A stretch of 64,000 bases of DNA from the NCBI RefSeq assembly GCF_042466685.1, contig NZ_CP170448.1:2666001-2730000 (forward strand). Reading direction: 5' to 3'. Made by a program: the position numbers and the translations under genes. This document shows, piece after piece, positions 51,128 through 60,921 of this stretch. The stretch's first letter is position 1; each line of letters opens with the position of its first letter. Under the pieces are notes generated by a model that did not search any database, was not told the DNA's origin, and worked only from the letters and a program-made list of their open reading frames with translations. The stretch is from Vreelandella sp042466685. GTDB taxonomy: Bacteria; Pseudomonadota; Gammaproteobacteria; Pseudomonadales; Halomonadaceae.

Positions 51128-52342
51128 TTAATCGGTAAAACTACTAATCAAGTTACTAAAGAAGCGCTGAACCTGATCGAACAGGCGCTTGAACAGGCCA
51201 CCCTCTTCGATGTTTTCCAGTGCTACTAGGCGACGCTCGCCGACCACTTCTTCACCCAAATGCACTTCCAGCGTGCCCACCTCGTCGCCAATGGCTATGG
51301 GCGCCTGCAAGTCTGGATTGAGGTTGAGACGCGCGCGTAACTCTTCATTACGGTTGCGCGGTAAAGTCATAAACACTTCTTCATCCACACCGACGCGCAG
51401 CTCGTTGATATCGCCGCCCCAAACCCGTGGCGTTGCCAGTACGGCACCACGCTCATAAAGCTTCATGGTTTCGAAAAAGCGGAAACCATAGCTGAGCAGC
51501 TTTTGGGTTTCCTGAGCGCGCGCTTCGTCAGAATTGGTTCCCATGACCACCGAAATCAAACGCATATCATCACGCTTGGCCGATGACACCAAGCAGAACC
51601 CCGCTTCAGTCGTCCAGCCAGTTTTCAAGCCATCTACAGACGGGTCACGCCATAGCAGACGGTTACGGTTGGGTTGGTCAATACCGCCATAAGAGAAAGT
51701 GCGATGGGAGTATATTTCGTAGTGGTCGGGATAATCATTAATAATATGCTGGGATAACTGTGCCAAATCATGGGCCGTTGAGTAGTGGTTTTCAGCTGGC
51801 AAGCCAGTGGCATTTTGGAAGTTGGTGTTATGCATGCCCAAACGTGTGGCATGCTGATTCATCAGATCCGCAAAGGGCGTTTCACCGCCCGCCAAATGCT
51901 CTGCCATGGCCACGCTGGCATCATTCCCTGAAACGATAATAATACCGTGGAGGAGGTCATCCACTGAGACTTGATCACCCACCTCGATAAACATTTTCGA
52001 GCCACCGGTACGCCATGCGTTCTCACTAATATTAACCATATCAGTGAGATTAATGGTGCCACGATTAAGTTCACGCTCCACTAAATAGGCGGTCATCAGC
52101 TTGGTCAAACTCGCCGGAGGCAGACGTTCATCGGAGTTATGCTCTGCCAGTATGCGGCCACTATTCGCATCCATGAGTATCCAGGAGCTTGCCGCTAACT
52201 GGGGAGCGGCAGGAATAATGGTTTGTGGTTGTGGAATGACCGGTTGAGGAGTTGACTGGGCACCGGCGGGCACGGCAACGGTCACCACAACAGCAAAGAG
52301 GCACAGGCGGGCAGAGCGACCAATGGATGTAAACACGTTCAT
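51128..52342 (-). CDS. dacA: D-alanyl-D-alanine carboxypeptidase (PBP5/6 type)
   Basis: The 404-residue penicillin-binding protein trims terminal D-Ala from peptidoglycan stems. After the signal peptide (LFAVVVTVAVPAGAQ), SxxK appears as SLTK in PPASLTKLMTAYLVE, SxN as SGND in IIVSGNDASVAMAEHL, and KTG in DGLKTGWTTEAGFCL. A C-terminal beta domain and an amphipathic anchor (FKRLFDQVQRFFSNLISSF) follow, as in PBP5. It is between rlpA and ybeD, as in Pseudomonas. The choice of dacA over dacC is uncertain. Confidence 0.93.
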   Translation of the reverse strand: MNVFTSIGRSARLCLFAVVVTVAVPAGAQSTPQPVIPQPQTIIPAAPQLAASSWILMDANSGRILAEHNSDERLPPASLTKLMTAYLVERELNRGTINLTDMVNISENAWRTGGSKMFIEVGDQVSVDDLLHGIIIVSGNDASVAMAEHLAGGETPFADLMNQHATRLGMHNTNFQNATGLPAENHYSTAHDLAQLSQHIINDYPDHYEIYSHRTFSYGGIDQPNRNRLLWRDPSVDGLKTGWTTEAGFCLVSSAKRDDMRLISVVMGTNSDEARAQETQKLLSYGFRFFETMKLYERGAVLATPRVWGGDINELRVGVDEEVFMTLPRNRNEELRARLNLNPDLQAPIAIGDEVGTLEVHLGEEVVGERRLVALENIEEGGLFKRLFDQVQRFFSNLISSFTD

Positions 52343-52400
52343 AACGTCAGTCTCACTTACTTGAAAGCTTGATTAAACAGCTTATTTGTAAAATACGGCG

Positions 52401-52417
52401 GCGCGTAAGACGCGCCA
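52401..52417 (-). terminator. Hairpin between rlpA and dacA
   Basis: GGCGCG-TAAGA-CGCGCC forms a compact six-pair stem 26 bases after the rlpA stop and 58 bases before the dacA start. The downstream run (GTATTTTAC) is a poor U-tract, so it may only attenuate transcription. Confidence 0.4.
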
Positions 52418-52442
52418 CAAGAAATAAATTAGGAGGAATGAA

Positions 52443-53459
52443 TTATCGCACAACAAAGACCTGGGGGAACCCTGCTTGGCGCAGTGTTTCTCGCGCCTGA
52501 AGCTCTTGACCCGAAGCGATGGGCCCCACTTGAACTCGATAAACATCCGCATCGTTCATAATCCGCACCGTGTGGGGCTGCTCACCTTCTAAACGCTGCT
52601 GTAACTGCTGGGCACCTTCCGGATTACCTAACGCCGCAATCTGTAAATAGACTACGTCACCTGTTTCATTTTGGCCTGATGGCGACTGCGTCACTGGCGC
52701 TTGAGACGAGGGTGCAGCTGTTGTTGGCGCAGACGCCACGGGCTGAACAGGCACAGGTGAAGCGCTGGATCCACTCCGTGACGCCTCCGAGACGCTTGCC
52801 TGCGCGGGAGCGCTACCGCCTCTGCCCCGATCGGCTAGCCACTGCTCAGGGTTGATTGCTTCCACTTTCACGGAACCGGTACCATTGTCGAGGAAGCCTA
52901 GGCGGGCGGCTGCCGCATAGGAGAGATCGATCTCCCGGTCACTATGGAAGGGGCCACGATCATTTACCCGAACAATCACCGACCGCCCGTTATCCAGGCT
53001 GGTAACCCGCGCAAAGGTGGGTAGAGGCAACGAACGGTGCGCCGCCGACATTTTATACATGTCGTAGATTTCACCGTTTGAGGTCGCGTATCCATGAAAT
53101 TTTTCACCGTACCAGGAAGCCGTACCGCGCTTCTCATAGCCCGTTGCATCTGGCAGCACATGGTAGGTTTTACCCCATACCTCATAGTTAGGGCGGTTAC
53201 CTGATCGAGAAGGCTGCTCGATGCGCGGCTCGGCATCAGGCACTTTAGTAACATCCGGTGGCTCAAGGGGGTAAGCATCGCCACTCATAGCATAGCGACC
53301 GCTGCTACTACTGGCCGCCGATGGCGTAGGGGCGGCTGATGGCTTACTGGAGCCAGGCGCGTCTACTCGTTGGGTTTCATTACTGGCACAGCCGGCGACC
53401 AGGGCTAATAAAGCGATCATGCTCCCTGCCCGCTGGGCCATCGTCAGTTTGCTATTCAT
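52443..53459 (-). CDS. rlpA: Septal ring lytic transglycosylase RlpA
   Basis: The 338-residue lipoprotein (lipobox LVAGC) cleaves naked glycan strands at division sites in Pseudomonas. The double-psi barrel spans about residues 98-190 with GTASWYGEKFHGYATSNGE, YDMYKMSAAHRSLPLPTFAR and VRVNDRGPFHSDREIDLS, including the catalytic Asp/His residues. A Ser/Pro-rich linker leads to a C-terminal SPOR domain (VVYLQIAALGNPEGAQQLQ, VYRVQVGPIASGQE) that binds denuded peptidoglycan. It overlaps mltB by four bases. Confidence 0.95.
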   Translation of the reverse strand: MNSKLTMAQRAGSMIALLALVAGCASNETQRVDAPGSSKPSAAPTPSAASSSSGRYAMSGDAYPLEPPDVTKVPDAEPRIEQPSRSGNRPNYEVWGKTYHVLPDATGYEKRGTASWYGEKFHGYATSNGEIYDMYKMSAAHRSLPLPTFARVTSLDNGRSVIVRVNDRGPFHSDREIDLSYAAAARLGFLDNGTGSVKVEAINPEQWLADRGRGGSAPAQASVSEASRSGSSASPVPVQPVASAPTTAAPSSQAPVTQSPSGQNETGDVVYLQIAALGNPEGAQQLQQRLEGEQPHTVRIMNDADVYRVQVGPIASGQELQARETLRQAGFPQVFVVR

Positions 53460-54514
53460 GCCTCATCCTCATGCAGCTCAGCAATCGCTTCCGCCAACTC
53501 AGTGACGGCCATGGCGTAGAGGTGACTGTGGTTGTAGCGGGTAATGACGTAAAAATTATACTCACCTAACCGGTACCGGGTATCCCCGTCAGCGAATTCA
53601 AGCGCCAGGGGTATGACCAACAAATTATCATCAAGAGGCTCTTCAGCCTCAATACCATGGCCAGCCAACTGCGCAACACTCACCCTAGGAGGCGACGTTT
53701 GATTAAATGAGAGTTCCTGCAGTAGCTCTACGGGTAGTACCTCTGGCCCCCTTGCCTGGTGGTAAATATCCCCACCTGGCTGCCAGTTATGCTCAGCAAA
53801 GTAATTGGCAACACTGCCAATCGCATCGACCGGGTTCTCCCAAAGATCCCGCCGCCCGTCGCCATCGAAATCAACGGCATAAGCTTGGTAACTGGTGGGA
53901 ATAAACTGCGGATAGCCCATGGCCCCTGCGTAAGAGCCGCGTAGCTCGGTAGGGTCGACCTCCTGTTCGTAGGCGATGCGTAAAAAAGCCGCTAGTTCAC
54001 CGCGAAAAAAAGTGCCCCTTGTCGGGTGGTGAAACGCCAGCGTGGCAAGCGAGTCCAGCACTCGGTGCTGGCCTTTATGTCGGCCATAGTAGGTTTCAAC
54101 GCCAATGATGGCAGCAATAACCTCTGCAGGTACGCCATAGGTGTTTTCGGCTCGCGAGAGGGCATCGGCATGTGCGTCAATGAACGCCACTCCCTCTTCA
54201 ATACGCTGCTGGGTCAGAAAAATATCGCGATACTCATGCCACTTAAGGCGACGCTCCGCGGCCCCTTCCATGGCATCCAATACACTCTGCGTGTATTTAG
54301 CCTGCCCTAGCGCTTCTTCCAGCCAAGCCTGGGGAAGCCCTTGTTCGACCAGCTCTCCCATCAGCGCTTGGCTATCAGCATTCTGCTGAGGTGCAAAATG
54401 CTGCGGAACAGCGAATTGTGATCCTTGTGACGGCTGATCGGCAAACGTGGTTGTTGTCCAGCACATCAACGCGGCCAACACATAGCAGCTCGTCTTTCCT
54501 TGAACCTTGTTCAT
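53456..54514 (-). CDS. mltB: Lytic murein transglycosylase B
   Basis: The 352-residue family 3 transglycosylase cuts peptidoglycan glycan strands. The signal peptide (SCYVLAALMCWTTTTFA) lacks a clear lipobox, unlike E. coli MltB. The catalytic Glu is in IAAIIGVETYYGRHKG near residue 138; SYAGAMGYPQFIPTSYQAYA, DFDGDGRRDLWENPVDAIGSVANYF and RYNHSHLYAMAV are family motifs. It precedes rlpA with a four-base overlap and follows rodA. Confidence 0.94.
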   Translation of the reverse strand: MNKVQGKTSCYVLAALMCWTTTTFADQPSQGSQFAVPQHFAPQQNADSQALMGELVEQGLPQAWLEEALGQAKYTQSVLDAMEGAAERRLKWHEYRDIFLTQQRIEEGVAFIDAHADALSRAENTYGVPAEVIAAIIGVETYYGRHKGQHRVLDSLATLAFHHPTRGTFFRGELAAFLRIAYEQEVDPTELRGSYAGAMGYPQFIPTSYQAYAVDFDGDGRRDLWENPVDAIGSVANYFAEHNWQPGGDIYHQARGPEVLPVELLQELSFNQTSPPRVSVAQLAGHGIEAEEPLDDNLLVIPLALEFADGDTRYRLGEYNFYVITRYNHSHLYAMAVTELAEAIAELHEDEA

Positions 54515-54610
54515 TGGTTCTCCACTGTTGAGCTATTCATTCCAGAAACACCCATGCCTAAGCTTTTCATTGACGAGAAACAAAGCGTTGCTTGAGTGGG
54601 GCAGCGTTAC

Positions 54611-55771
54611 CTACCGCGACAGCAGTCGACGATGAGCATGTATCGACATGAGAATACCGAAACCCGCTAACAAGGTCACGCTTGAGGTGCCGCCATAACT
54701 CACCAAAGGCAGCGGCACCCCTACCACGGGTAAAATGCCGCTCACCATGCCCATATTGACAAATACATAGATGAAAAATGTTAAAATGATACTCCCCGCT
54801 ACTAAGCGGCCAAAGGTATCTTGTGCTGAGCTTGCCATCCACAAACCACGGCTCACAATCAATAGGTACATGAACAGCAGCGCCAGCATACCGACCAAAC
54901 CAAACTCTTCACCCAAGACAGCAATAATGAAATCGGTATGCCGCTCAGGCAAAAACTCTAACTGGGACTGGGTGCCCTGCAGCCAACCTTTGCCCCATAG
55001 ACCGCCACTGCCAATGGCGGTGGTGGACTGAATAATATTCCAACCTGACCCCAATGGATCGCTTTCAGGGTTGAGAAACGTCAATACCCGCTGGCGCTGG
55101 TAGTTGTGCATATTCATCCAGAGTAGCGGCACCGCAGCAGCCCCCAGCGCGGTAATAAACCCGATTAAACGCCACGATAAACCCGCCAACAGCACGACGA
55201 TCAGGGCAGCGCTGGACACCAGCAGCGAGGTGCCTAAATCTGGTTGGATCGCGGTGAGCACCACAGGAACGCCAATAATAACCCCGCATACCACAATATC
55301 GCGTAGGCGCGGCGGTAGCTCGCAACGATTTAGATAGGCGGCGACCATTAACGGGGCCGCCAGTTTCATCATTTCCGATGGCTGAAAACGTATCACGCCA
55401 GGGATCACTAGCCAGCGCTTAGCCCCCATGCCCACATCGCCTACCACATCTACAGCAATCAGCATGGCAACGCCAATGCCATACGCCAATGGCGCAAAGC
55501 GCAAAAAGGTCGATGGCGAAAACTGTGCAATAATCACCATCCCTACCAGAGCGATAAGAAAGCGCACGCTCTGGGCAATCACTGCATCAATCGATTGCCC
55601 AGAGGCACTGTAAAGAACGATCAAACCACTCCCCATGAGCAGCAATAGCAAACCCAGCAGCCAGGGGTCGAGATGGACTCGCTCCCAGATACTCTTGCGC
55701 CTAGCGATGCCACTTTCGGGTGGGCGTACAGGATGGCCGCGCATTGATCGCGCTATATAATGCCAAGGCAT
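54611..55771 (-). CDS. rodA: Peptidoglycan polymerase RodA
   Basis: The 386-residue SEDS protein polymerises glycan strands during elongation together with PBP2. Ten membrane helices are visible. Key segments are GVIRFQPSEMMKLA, TAIQPDLGTSLLVSSAA with the catalytic Asp, GSGGLWGKGWLQGTQSQLEFLPERHTDFI, and SGILPVVGVPLPLVSYGGTSS. The first 35 residues are a basic extension, so the true start may be later. Its start is three bases after mrdA. Confidence 0.95.
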   Translation of the reverse strand: MPWHYIARSMRGHPVRPPESGIARRKSIWERVHLDPWLLGLLLLLMGSGLIVLYSASGQSIDAVIAQSVRFLIALVGMVIIAQFSPSTFLRFAPLAYGIGVAMLIAVDVVGDVGMGAKRWLVIPGVIRFQPSEMMKLAAPLMVAAYLNRCELPPRLRDIVVCGVIIGVPVVLTAIQPDLGTSLLVSSAALIVVLLAGLSWRLIGFITALGAAAVPLLWMNMHNYQRQRVLTFLNPESDPLGSGWNIIQSTTAIGSGGLWGKGWLQGTQSQLEFLPERHTDFIIAVLGEEFGLVGMLALLFMYLLIVSRGLWMASSAQDTFGRLVAGSIILTFFIYVFVNMGMVSGILPVVGVPLPLVSYGGTSSVTLLAGFGILMSIHAHRRLLSR

Positions 55772-55774
55772 GAT

Positions 55775-57709
55775 TTAGTTACCCTCCACATTGGCATCAT
55801 CTTCTTCCAGTACTTCGCGCACTTCCTCAACATCGGGGGCATCGTCTTTGAGCAACCATGCATCCGCCATTGCCCGCGCCAAGTGGGCCGCATGGGTACT
55901 ACCGCCGCCAGCATTCTCGACAATGACGGAGACGGCAATCTGAGGATCTTCCAGCGGGGCGAAGGCCATAAACAGCGCGTGGTCACGTAGCCGCTCGGCC
56001 AACTGATCGGCGTTGTAGCGCTGATCCTGCCCTAGCGAAAACACCTGTGCCGTGCCTGATTTACCGCCCATTCGGTACTCAAGGCCGACACCAGTTCGGC
56101 GGGCAGTGCCTTCACGGCCACTCATCACTTTCTCCATACCGCTGAATACGCGATCCCACCAGCTATCATTGGCGAGCTCAATGTCATCTAATGTATCCGG
56201 CAGATCATGTGGCACTGGGGTATCGCCAATCTGGCGGGCCAGCCTCGGCTTTACCCAGTGGCCGCGATTGGCCAGGGTTGCCGTGGCGCTGGCAAGCTGA
56301 AGAGGTGTTACCTGCCAATAACCTTGCCCAATCCCCACTGAGAGAGTTTCACCGGGGTACCAGGGTTGATTGAAACGGCCACGCTTCCAATCTCGCGAAG
56401 GCATCAAAGCGCCACTCTCTCCCTGAACGTCATGGGCTACGCGCTGACCAAAACCAAAATTACTCATTTGCTCATGCAAATTATCGATGCCTAAATCATG
56501 CGCCAAGGTGTAGTAGTAAGTGTTATTGGAGACGGCCAGCGAGCGTTCCATATCGACACGCCCATGTCCCCACCGCAACCAGTTGCGGTAGCGACGTGAA
56601 TCATTAGGCAACTGGTAGTAACCGGGGTCATTGATGGTGCTTTCGGGGGTGATTACCCCTTCCACTAAACCCGCGAGCGCCAGAAACGGCTTAATCGTAG
56701 AGCCGGGAGGATAATGACCGCGAGTTGCACGGTTGAAGAGAGGCAGATCAAGGTCTTGCTGCAAATCACGATAAGAAGCAACGTCAATACCAGTGACAAA
56801 CTGGTTACTGTCAAAACCCGGTGTCGATACCATGGCGAGAATCTCACCGGTGCTCGGCACGATAGCTACAATGGAGCCGCGACGGCCATCCAGCAATTCG
56901 TAGGCGAGTGTTTGCAGTGACTTATCCAGGGTTAGGGTTAGGTTCTTACCAGGTACCGGATCGGTTCGCCCAAGCTCCCGTAAGACTCGACCGCGAGCGT
57001 TTGTCTCAACTTTGCGTAAGCCCGCCTGACCATGAAGCTCCTCTTCGTAAAAACGCTCAACCCCTGTCTTACCGATAAAGTGAGTTCCCGCATAGCGCCC
57101 CGCATCCAGCGTTTCCATCTCTTCGGCGTTAATACGTCCGACGTAGCCCAGCGTATGCGCCATGATTTCGGCATCAGGGTAATAGCGCAGCGGCTGAGCC
57201 TCTATCTCTACCCCAGGCAGGCGGTGACGATTCACCGCCAGACGCGCGATTTGCGCTTCGCTTAAGTCACTGGTAAGGAGAGCTGGCTGGAAAGGCCGCT
57301 GGCGTTGGCGTGAACGTACATTAAATGCTTCAATCTCCTCTTCAGGCAATTCAAGCAAGTCGACTAATAGCGCCAGGGTTTCATCTAGATTATCGACACG
57401 CTCGCGCACCAGCGTGAGGTTGTAGGTGGGACGGTTTTCAGCCAGCAGAACACCATTACGGTCATAGATCAAACCGCGGTTCGGCGGCAGCGGCTCGACG
57501 CGAACCCGGTTATTTTCGGAGCGCGTACTATACATATCATGCTGGACGATCTGTAAATAAACCAAGCGACTCGTTAGCAAGCAGGCAAGCACAAACACCA
57601 CTAGCACCGCGAGTAGCGCTCTAACACGAAAAATACGCAGTTCTTGCTCGGAGTTTTTTAGCGTGTTGGGGCGCTTGAGCATGGCAACGATGACTCTCAA
57701 ATCAAACAA
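55775..57709 (-). CDS. mrdA: Penicillin-binding protein 2 (elongation transpeptidase)
   Basis: The 644-residue class B PBP cross-links peptidoglycan in rod elongation. It has a short cytoplasmic tail, one membrane helix (RALLAVLVVFVLACLLTSRLV), a pedestal domain (RGLIYDRNGVLLAENRPTYNL), and the transpeptidase domain: SxxK as STIK in YPPGSTIKPFLALAG near residue 335, SxN as SNN in LAVSNNTYYY, and KSGT in MGGKSGTAQVF. It is placed directly upstream of rodA. The acidic C-terminal tail (DDAPDVEEVREVLEEDDAN) is longer than in E. coli. Confidence 0.96.
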   Translation of the reverse strand: MFDLRVIVAMLKRPNTLKNSEQELRIFRVRALLAVLVVFVLACLLTSRLVYLQIVQHDMYSTRSENNRVRVEPLPPNRGLIYDRNGVLLAENRPTYNLTLVRERVDNLDETLALLVDLLELPEEEIEAFNVRSRQRQRPFQPALLTSDLSEAQIARLAVNRHRLPGVEIEAQPLRYYPDAEIMAHTLGYVGRINAEEMETLDAGRYAGTHFIGKTGVERFYEEELHGQAGLRKVETNARGRVLRELGRTDPVPGKNLTLTLDKSLQTLAYELLDGRRGSIVAIVPSTGEILAMVSTPGFDSNQFVTGIDVASYRDLQQDLDLPLFNRATRGHYPPGSTIKPFLALAGLVEGVITPESTINDPGYYQLPNDSRRYRNWLRWGHGRVDMERSLAVSNNTYYYTLAHDLGIDNLHEQMSNFGFGQRVAHDVQGESGALMPSRDWKRGRFNQPWYPGETLSVGIGQGYWQVTPLQLASATATLANRGHWVKPRLARQIGDTPVPHDLPDTLDDIELANDSWWDRVFSGMEKVMSGREGTARRTGVGLEYRMGGKSGTAQVFSLGQDQRYNADQLAERLRDHALFMAFAPLEDPQIAVSVIVENAGGGSTHAAHLARAMADAWLLKDDAPDVEEVREVLEEDDANVEGN

Positions 57710-57769
57710 TCAAATCAAACAAAAGGCGCAGCAGGTCATCACAGGGATCGCTCACCCTGTGATTCAGCA

Positions 57770-58237
57770 TTAGCGGTGATAAGGGTGACCTATCAGTAAT
57801 GTCCAGGCGCGGTAGAGTTGCTCGGCAAGCATGATCCGCACCAGCGGATGGGGCAGCGTCAGCGGGGAGATCGACCACTTTTTATCAGCCATCGCCGAGA
57901 GCGAGGGCTCAAGACCATCTGGCCCACCCACAAGCAGCACAATATCGCGCCCGGCCATGCGCCAGCCGTCGGCTTCTTGTGCCAGCTGCTCAGTGGTCCA
58001 TGGCTTACCTTTGACTTCCAGGGCTACCACGTATTCGTCGCCACGCAGCTTATCGCGAATACGCTGCGCCTCTTGGGCGCGCGCTTTCGCGATATCTGCA
58101 TTTTTGCCACGCTGGCCGAGGGCAATTTCCTCTATCTCGAGATTAAAATCTCTCGGCAGCCGTTTGCGGTAAGTGTCGACGCCCTCTTCTACCCACCCAG
58201 GCATTTTGCTTCCCACCGCTAACAGCCGGATCCTCAT
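57770..58237 (-). CDS. rlmH: 23S rRNA (pseudouridine1915-N3)-methyltransferase
   Basis: The 155-residue SPOUT methyltransferase modifies m3-Psi1915 in helix 69. It has MRIRLLAVGSKMPGWVEEGV at the start. The knotted SAM site follows, with VLLVGGPDGLEPSL and LSPLTLPHPLVRIMLAEQLYRAWTLLIGHPYHR (here WSISPLTLPHPL). The length equals E. coli RlmH. The start overlaps the rsfS stop by four bases. Confidence 0.97.
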   Translation of the reverse strand: MRIRLLAVGSKMPGWVEEGVDTYRKRLPRDFNLEIEEIALGQRGKNADIAKARAQEAQRIRDKLRGDEYVVALEVKGKPWTTEQLAQEADGWRMAGRDIVLLVGGPDGLEPSLSAMADKKWSISPLTLPHPLVRIMLAEQLYRAWTLLIGHPYHR

Positions 58238-58635
58238 GACATGCTGGCTCGCTCTTGAAAGCGCTCAAGCGATTCACCAATGGCCCCAGAATCGCTGGGG
58301 AGATCAGCCCACAGCCGCTCCAAATCATACAGCGTGCGCGCCTCGGGCATCATCACATGGACAACAACATCGCCCAGGTCAACCAGCACCCAATCGGCGT
58401 TATCGCCACCTTCAACGCCCAGCGGCCCCAGCCCTGCGGCCTTAGCTTTTTCCACGACGTTTTGTGCCAGCGCCGCCACGTGGCGAGTTGAAGTGCCGCT
58501 GGCGATCAGCATGAGGTCAGTTACCTCGGTTAATTTGGCAACATCCAACTGCGTGATGTCACGTGCTTTCAGTTCTTCTAGCGCGTCAACGACTAGGTTT
58601 TTCAATGTATCGATGTGCATGACTCCTAAAGACAA
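58234..58635 (-). CDS. rsfS: Ribosomal silencing factor RsfS
   Basis: The 133-residue protein binds uL14 on the 50S subunit and blocks subunit joining in stationary phase. Family features are the N-terminal LKNLVVDALEELKARDITQLDV, LMLIASGTSTRHVAALAQNVV, DNADWVLVDLGDVVVHVMMPEARTLYDLERLW. An N-terminal 5-residue extension is possible. It sits between nadD and rlmH, as in most gammaproteobacteria. Confidence 0.96.
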   Translation of the reverse strand: MSLGVMHIDTLKNLVVDALEELKARDITQLDVAKLTEVTDLMLIASGTSTRHVAALAQNVVEKAKAAGLGPLGVEGGDNADWVLVDLGDVVVHVMMPEARTLYDLERLWADLPSDSGAIGESLERFQERASMS

Positions 58636-58698
58636 CCTTATTGGTTAATCGGTCAATAAAGCCGGCCATTGTAACGGCTTCTTTGATGACTGCCAGCG

Positions 58699-59358
58699 CT
58701 ATTCGCACTGACGATAAAGACCGCCCTGCTCAATGGCTCGTTCAACGGGATCTGGCAGCAAGTAGCGGACACTTTTCCTCGCTTCTAAACACTCACGAAC
58801 ATAGGTTGCAGAGATCGCCATGAGCGATGGCAACTCCAACGGTAAATAGCCTCCACAGGGCTGCTGCATCAATGTCTCTATGCTATCGACTCTGCGCTGC
58901 TCGACCAGTTCCCTTAATGGTGCCGGTAGCGGGTCGCCATACCCCGGCCTGGCAATTACCACCAGGTGGGCAAGTTCGAACAGGCGCTCAGGTTGGTGCC
59001 ACTGGGCGAGTCGTAAGAAGGCATCATAACCAATCGCCATTACCAGTCGCGCTTGATCACCTACTTCGCTACGCAGCTCAGCCAGGGTATCGGCACTATA
59101 TGAAGGGCCGTCGCGGCGTAGTTCGCGGTCATCAGCGATCAGCCCTGGGGTATCGCCAATACCCGCTGTTAATAACGCCAGCCGCTGTTTCGCAGAGACT
59201 TGGGGGCGCCCGCGAAGCGGCGGCTGTTGAGCGGGTATCATGTGCAGTCGATCAAGCGACAGCGCCTCATACAACTCTACGGCACTGCGCAAATGCCCCA
59301 GATGAATAGGATCAAAGGTGCCGCCTAGCATGCCGATACGTAGCTCCGTTTGACTCAT
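58699..59358 (-). CDS. nadD: Nicotinate-nucleotide adenylyltransferase
   Basis: The 219-residue enzyme makes deamido-NAD from nicotinate mononucleotide and ATP. GMLGGTFDPIHLGHLRSA at the start has the ATP-binding HxxH (HLGH). MIPAQQPPLRGRPQVSAKQR and the C-terminal ISATYVRECLEARKSVRYLLPDPV are the other substrate-binding motifs. It lies between proA and rsfS. Confidence 0.96.
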   Translation of the reverse strand: MSQTELRIGMLGGTFDPIHLGHLRSAVELYEALSLDRLHMIPAQQPPLRGRPQVSAKQRLALLTAGIGDTPGLIADDRELRRDGPSYSADTLAELRSEVGDQARLVMAIGYDAFLRLAQWHQPERLFELAHLVVIARPGYGDPLPAPLRELVEQRRVDSIETLMQQPCGGYLPLELPSLMAISATYVRECLEARKSVRYLLPDPVERAIEQGGLYRQCE

Positions 59359-59416
59359 ACAGGCTCCCTATCCATACCCATACCATTCATACCAGTACCC
59401 TGTTCACAACAACACC

Positions 59417-60724
59417 CTATTCACGCACCTGGCCGTCACCAAATACTACGTATTTCTGCGTGGTTAGTCCCTCTAATCCAACAGGGCCACGGGCGTGAAG
59501 CTTATCGGTAGAAATACCAATTTCGGCACCAAGCCCGTACTCAAAACCGTCGGCAAAGCGGGTCGAGGCGTTAACAATCACCGAGCTGGAGTCGACTTCC
59601 GCCATAAAGCGACGTGCCAACGAGTAATCCTGAGTAACAATGGCATCCGTATGGTGAGAGCCGTACTGCTCGATGTGGGCAATTGCTTCATCGATACCAT
59701 CGACTACTTTTATTGCCAGTACGGGTGCCAAATATTCGGCATACCAATCGCTCTCTTCGGCTGCCCCAGCCTGGGGCAGCAGTGCCTGGGTTCTCTTGCA
59801 GCCACGCAGCTCGACCTCATGCTCGGCATAAGCACGGGCTAACTCGGGCAGTAGCAGATCCGCAACCGGGGCATCCACCAGCAGCGTTTCCATGGTATTG
59901 CAGGTGCCGTAGCGATGGGTTTTTGCATTGACAGCAATGGCTAACGCCTTGGCAGGGTCAGCGGTAGTATCGATATACACATGGCATACGCCGTCGAGAT
60001 GTTTAATGACCGGTACGCGGGCATCACGACTAATACGCTCAATCAACGACTTGCCACCGCGGGGAATAATCACATCAACGTATTTCGGCATACTGATCAT
60101 TTCCCCCACCGCCGCACGATCAGTGGTGGCTACCACCTGCACGCTGCCGACGGGCAGGCCCGCATCCGCTAATCCCAACTGGATACAGGCGCTAATGGCA
60201 GCATTTGACTGACTGGCTTCAGATCCGCCGCGCAAAATACAGGCGTTGCCTGATTTCAAACACAGGCTTGCCGCTTCCAGGGTCACATTCGGGCGCGACT
60301 CGTAAATAATTCCAATGACACCCAGCGGCACGCGCATCTTGCCCACCTGGATACCACTAGGCCGATAGCGCATATCGCCAATTTCACCCACTGGATCAGG
60401 TAAACCCGCTACCTGCTGTAACCCCTCAATCATGGCGTCAATACGCGCGTCGTTCAGGGCTAAGCGGTCTAACAGCGCACTCTCCAGGCCATTCTGGCGG
60501 CCACGCTGTAAATCTTCAGCGTTGGCGTCCAGTATTTGGCCTCGTGCTTCAGCCAAGCGTTTCGCCATGGCCAACAGAGCACGGTTTTTTACCCCCGTAT
60601 CCGCCCTGCGCAGTTCGCTAGCGGCACGCCTCGCCGCCTGCCCCAAGGCCTGCATATAGGCGGGCACATTTCCGGCAGATAAGTGCTGAAGGGCCTCGTC
60701 TTGGAACGGTGTTGAAGCGCTCAT
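59417..60724 (-). CDS. proA: Glutamate-5-semialdehyde dehydrogenase (gamma-glutamyl phosphate reductase)
   Basis: The 435-residue enzyme reduces gamma-glutamyl phosphate with NADPH in proline synthesis. Motifs are VGKMRVPLGVIGIIYESRPNVT, CLKSGNACILRGGSEA, the catalytic Cys in TKTHRYGTCNTMETLLV-like (here AKTHRYGTCNTMETLLV), and STRFADGFEYGLGAEIGIST. It is the first gene of the long - strand cluster. Proline is a common compatible solute, fitting a halophile, though this gene alone does not prove it. Confidence 0.96.
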   Translation of the reverse strand: MSASTPFQDEALQHLSAGNVPAYMQALGQAARRAASELRRADTGVKNRALLAMAKRLAEARGQILDANAEDLQRGRQNGLESALLDRLALNDARIDAMIEGLQQVAGLPDPVGEIGDMRYRPSGIQVGKMRVPLGVIGIIYESRPNVTLEAASLCLKSGNACILRGGSEASQSNAAISACIQLGLADAGLPVGSVQVVATTDRAAVGEMISMPKYVDVIIPRGGKSLIERISRDARVPVIKHLDGVCHVYIDTTADPAKALAIAVNAKTHRYGTCNTMETLLVDAPVADLLLPELARAYAEHEVELRGCKRTQALLPQAGAAEESDWYAEYLAPVLAIKVVDGIDEAIAHIEQYGSHHTDAIVTQDYSLARRFMAEVDSSSVIVNASTRFADGFEYGLGAEIGISTDKLHARGPVGLEGLTTQKYVVFGDGQVRE

Positions 60725-60921
60725 AGTGTCTCCGTGCGGCAGGGTGCTTTAATTTTTTAATTAACCGAATGTAGCTGTTTTCTACGTTTTGCTTATGTTA
60801 CGCCATTTCGCCGTTATACTGAGGTCGATTAAGGCACTAATGTGTCGAGCACCTTTATTATCCTACAATTACTTTACTTGATGAGATACATCTGGTTATT
60901 CAGGACGAATAATAAGTCACC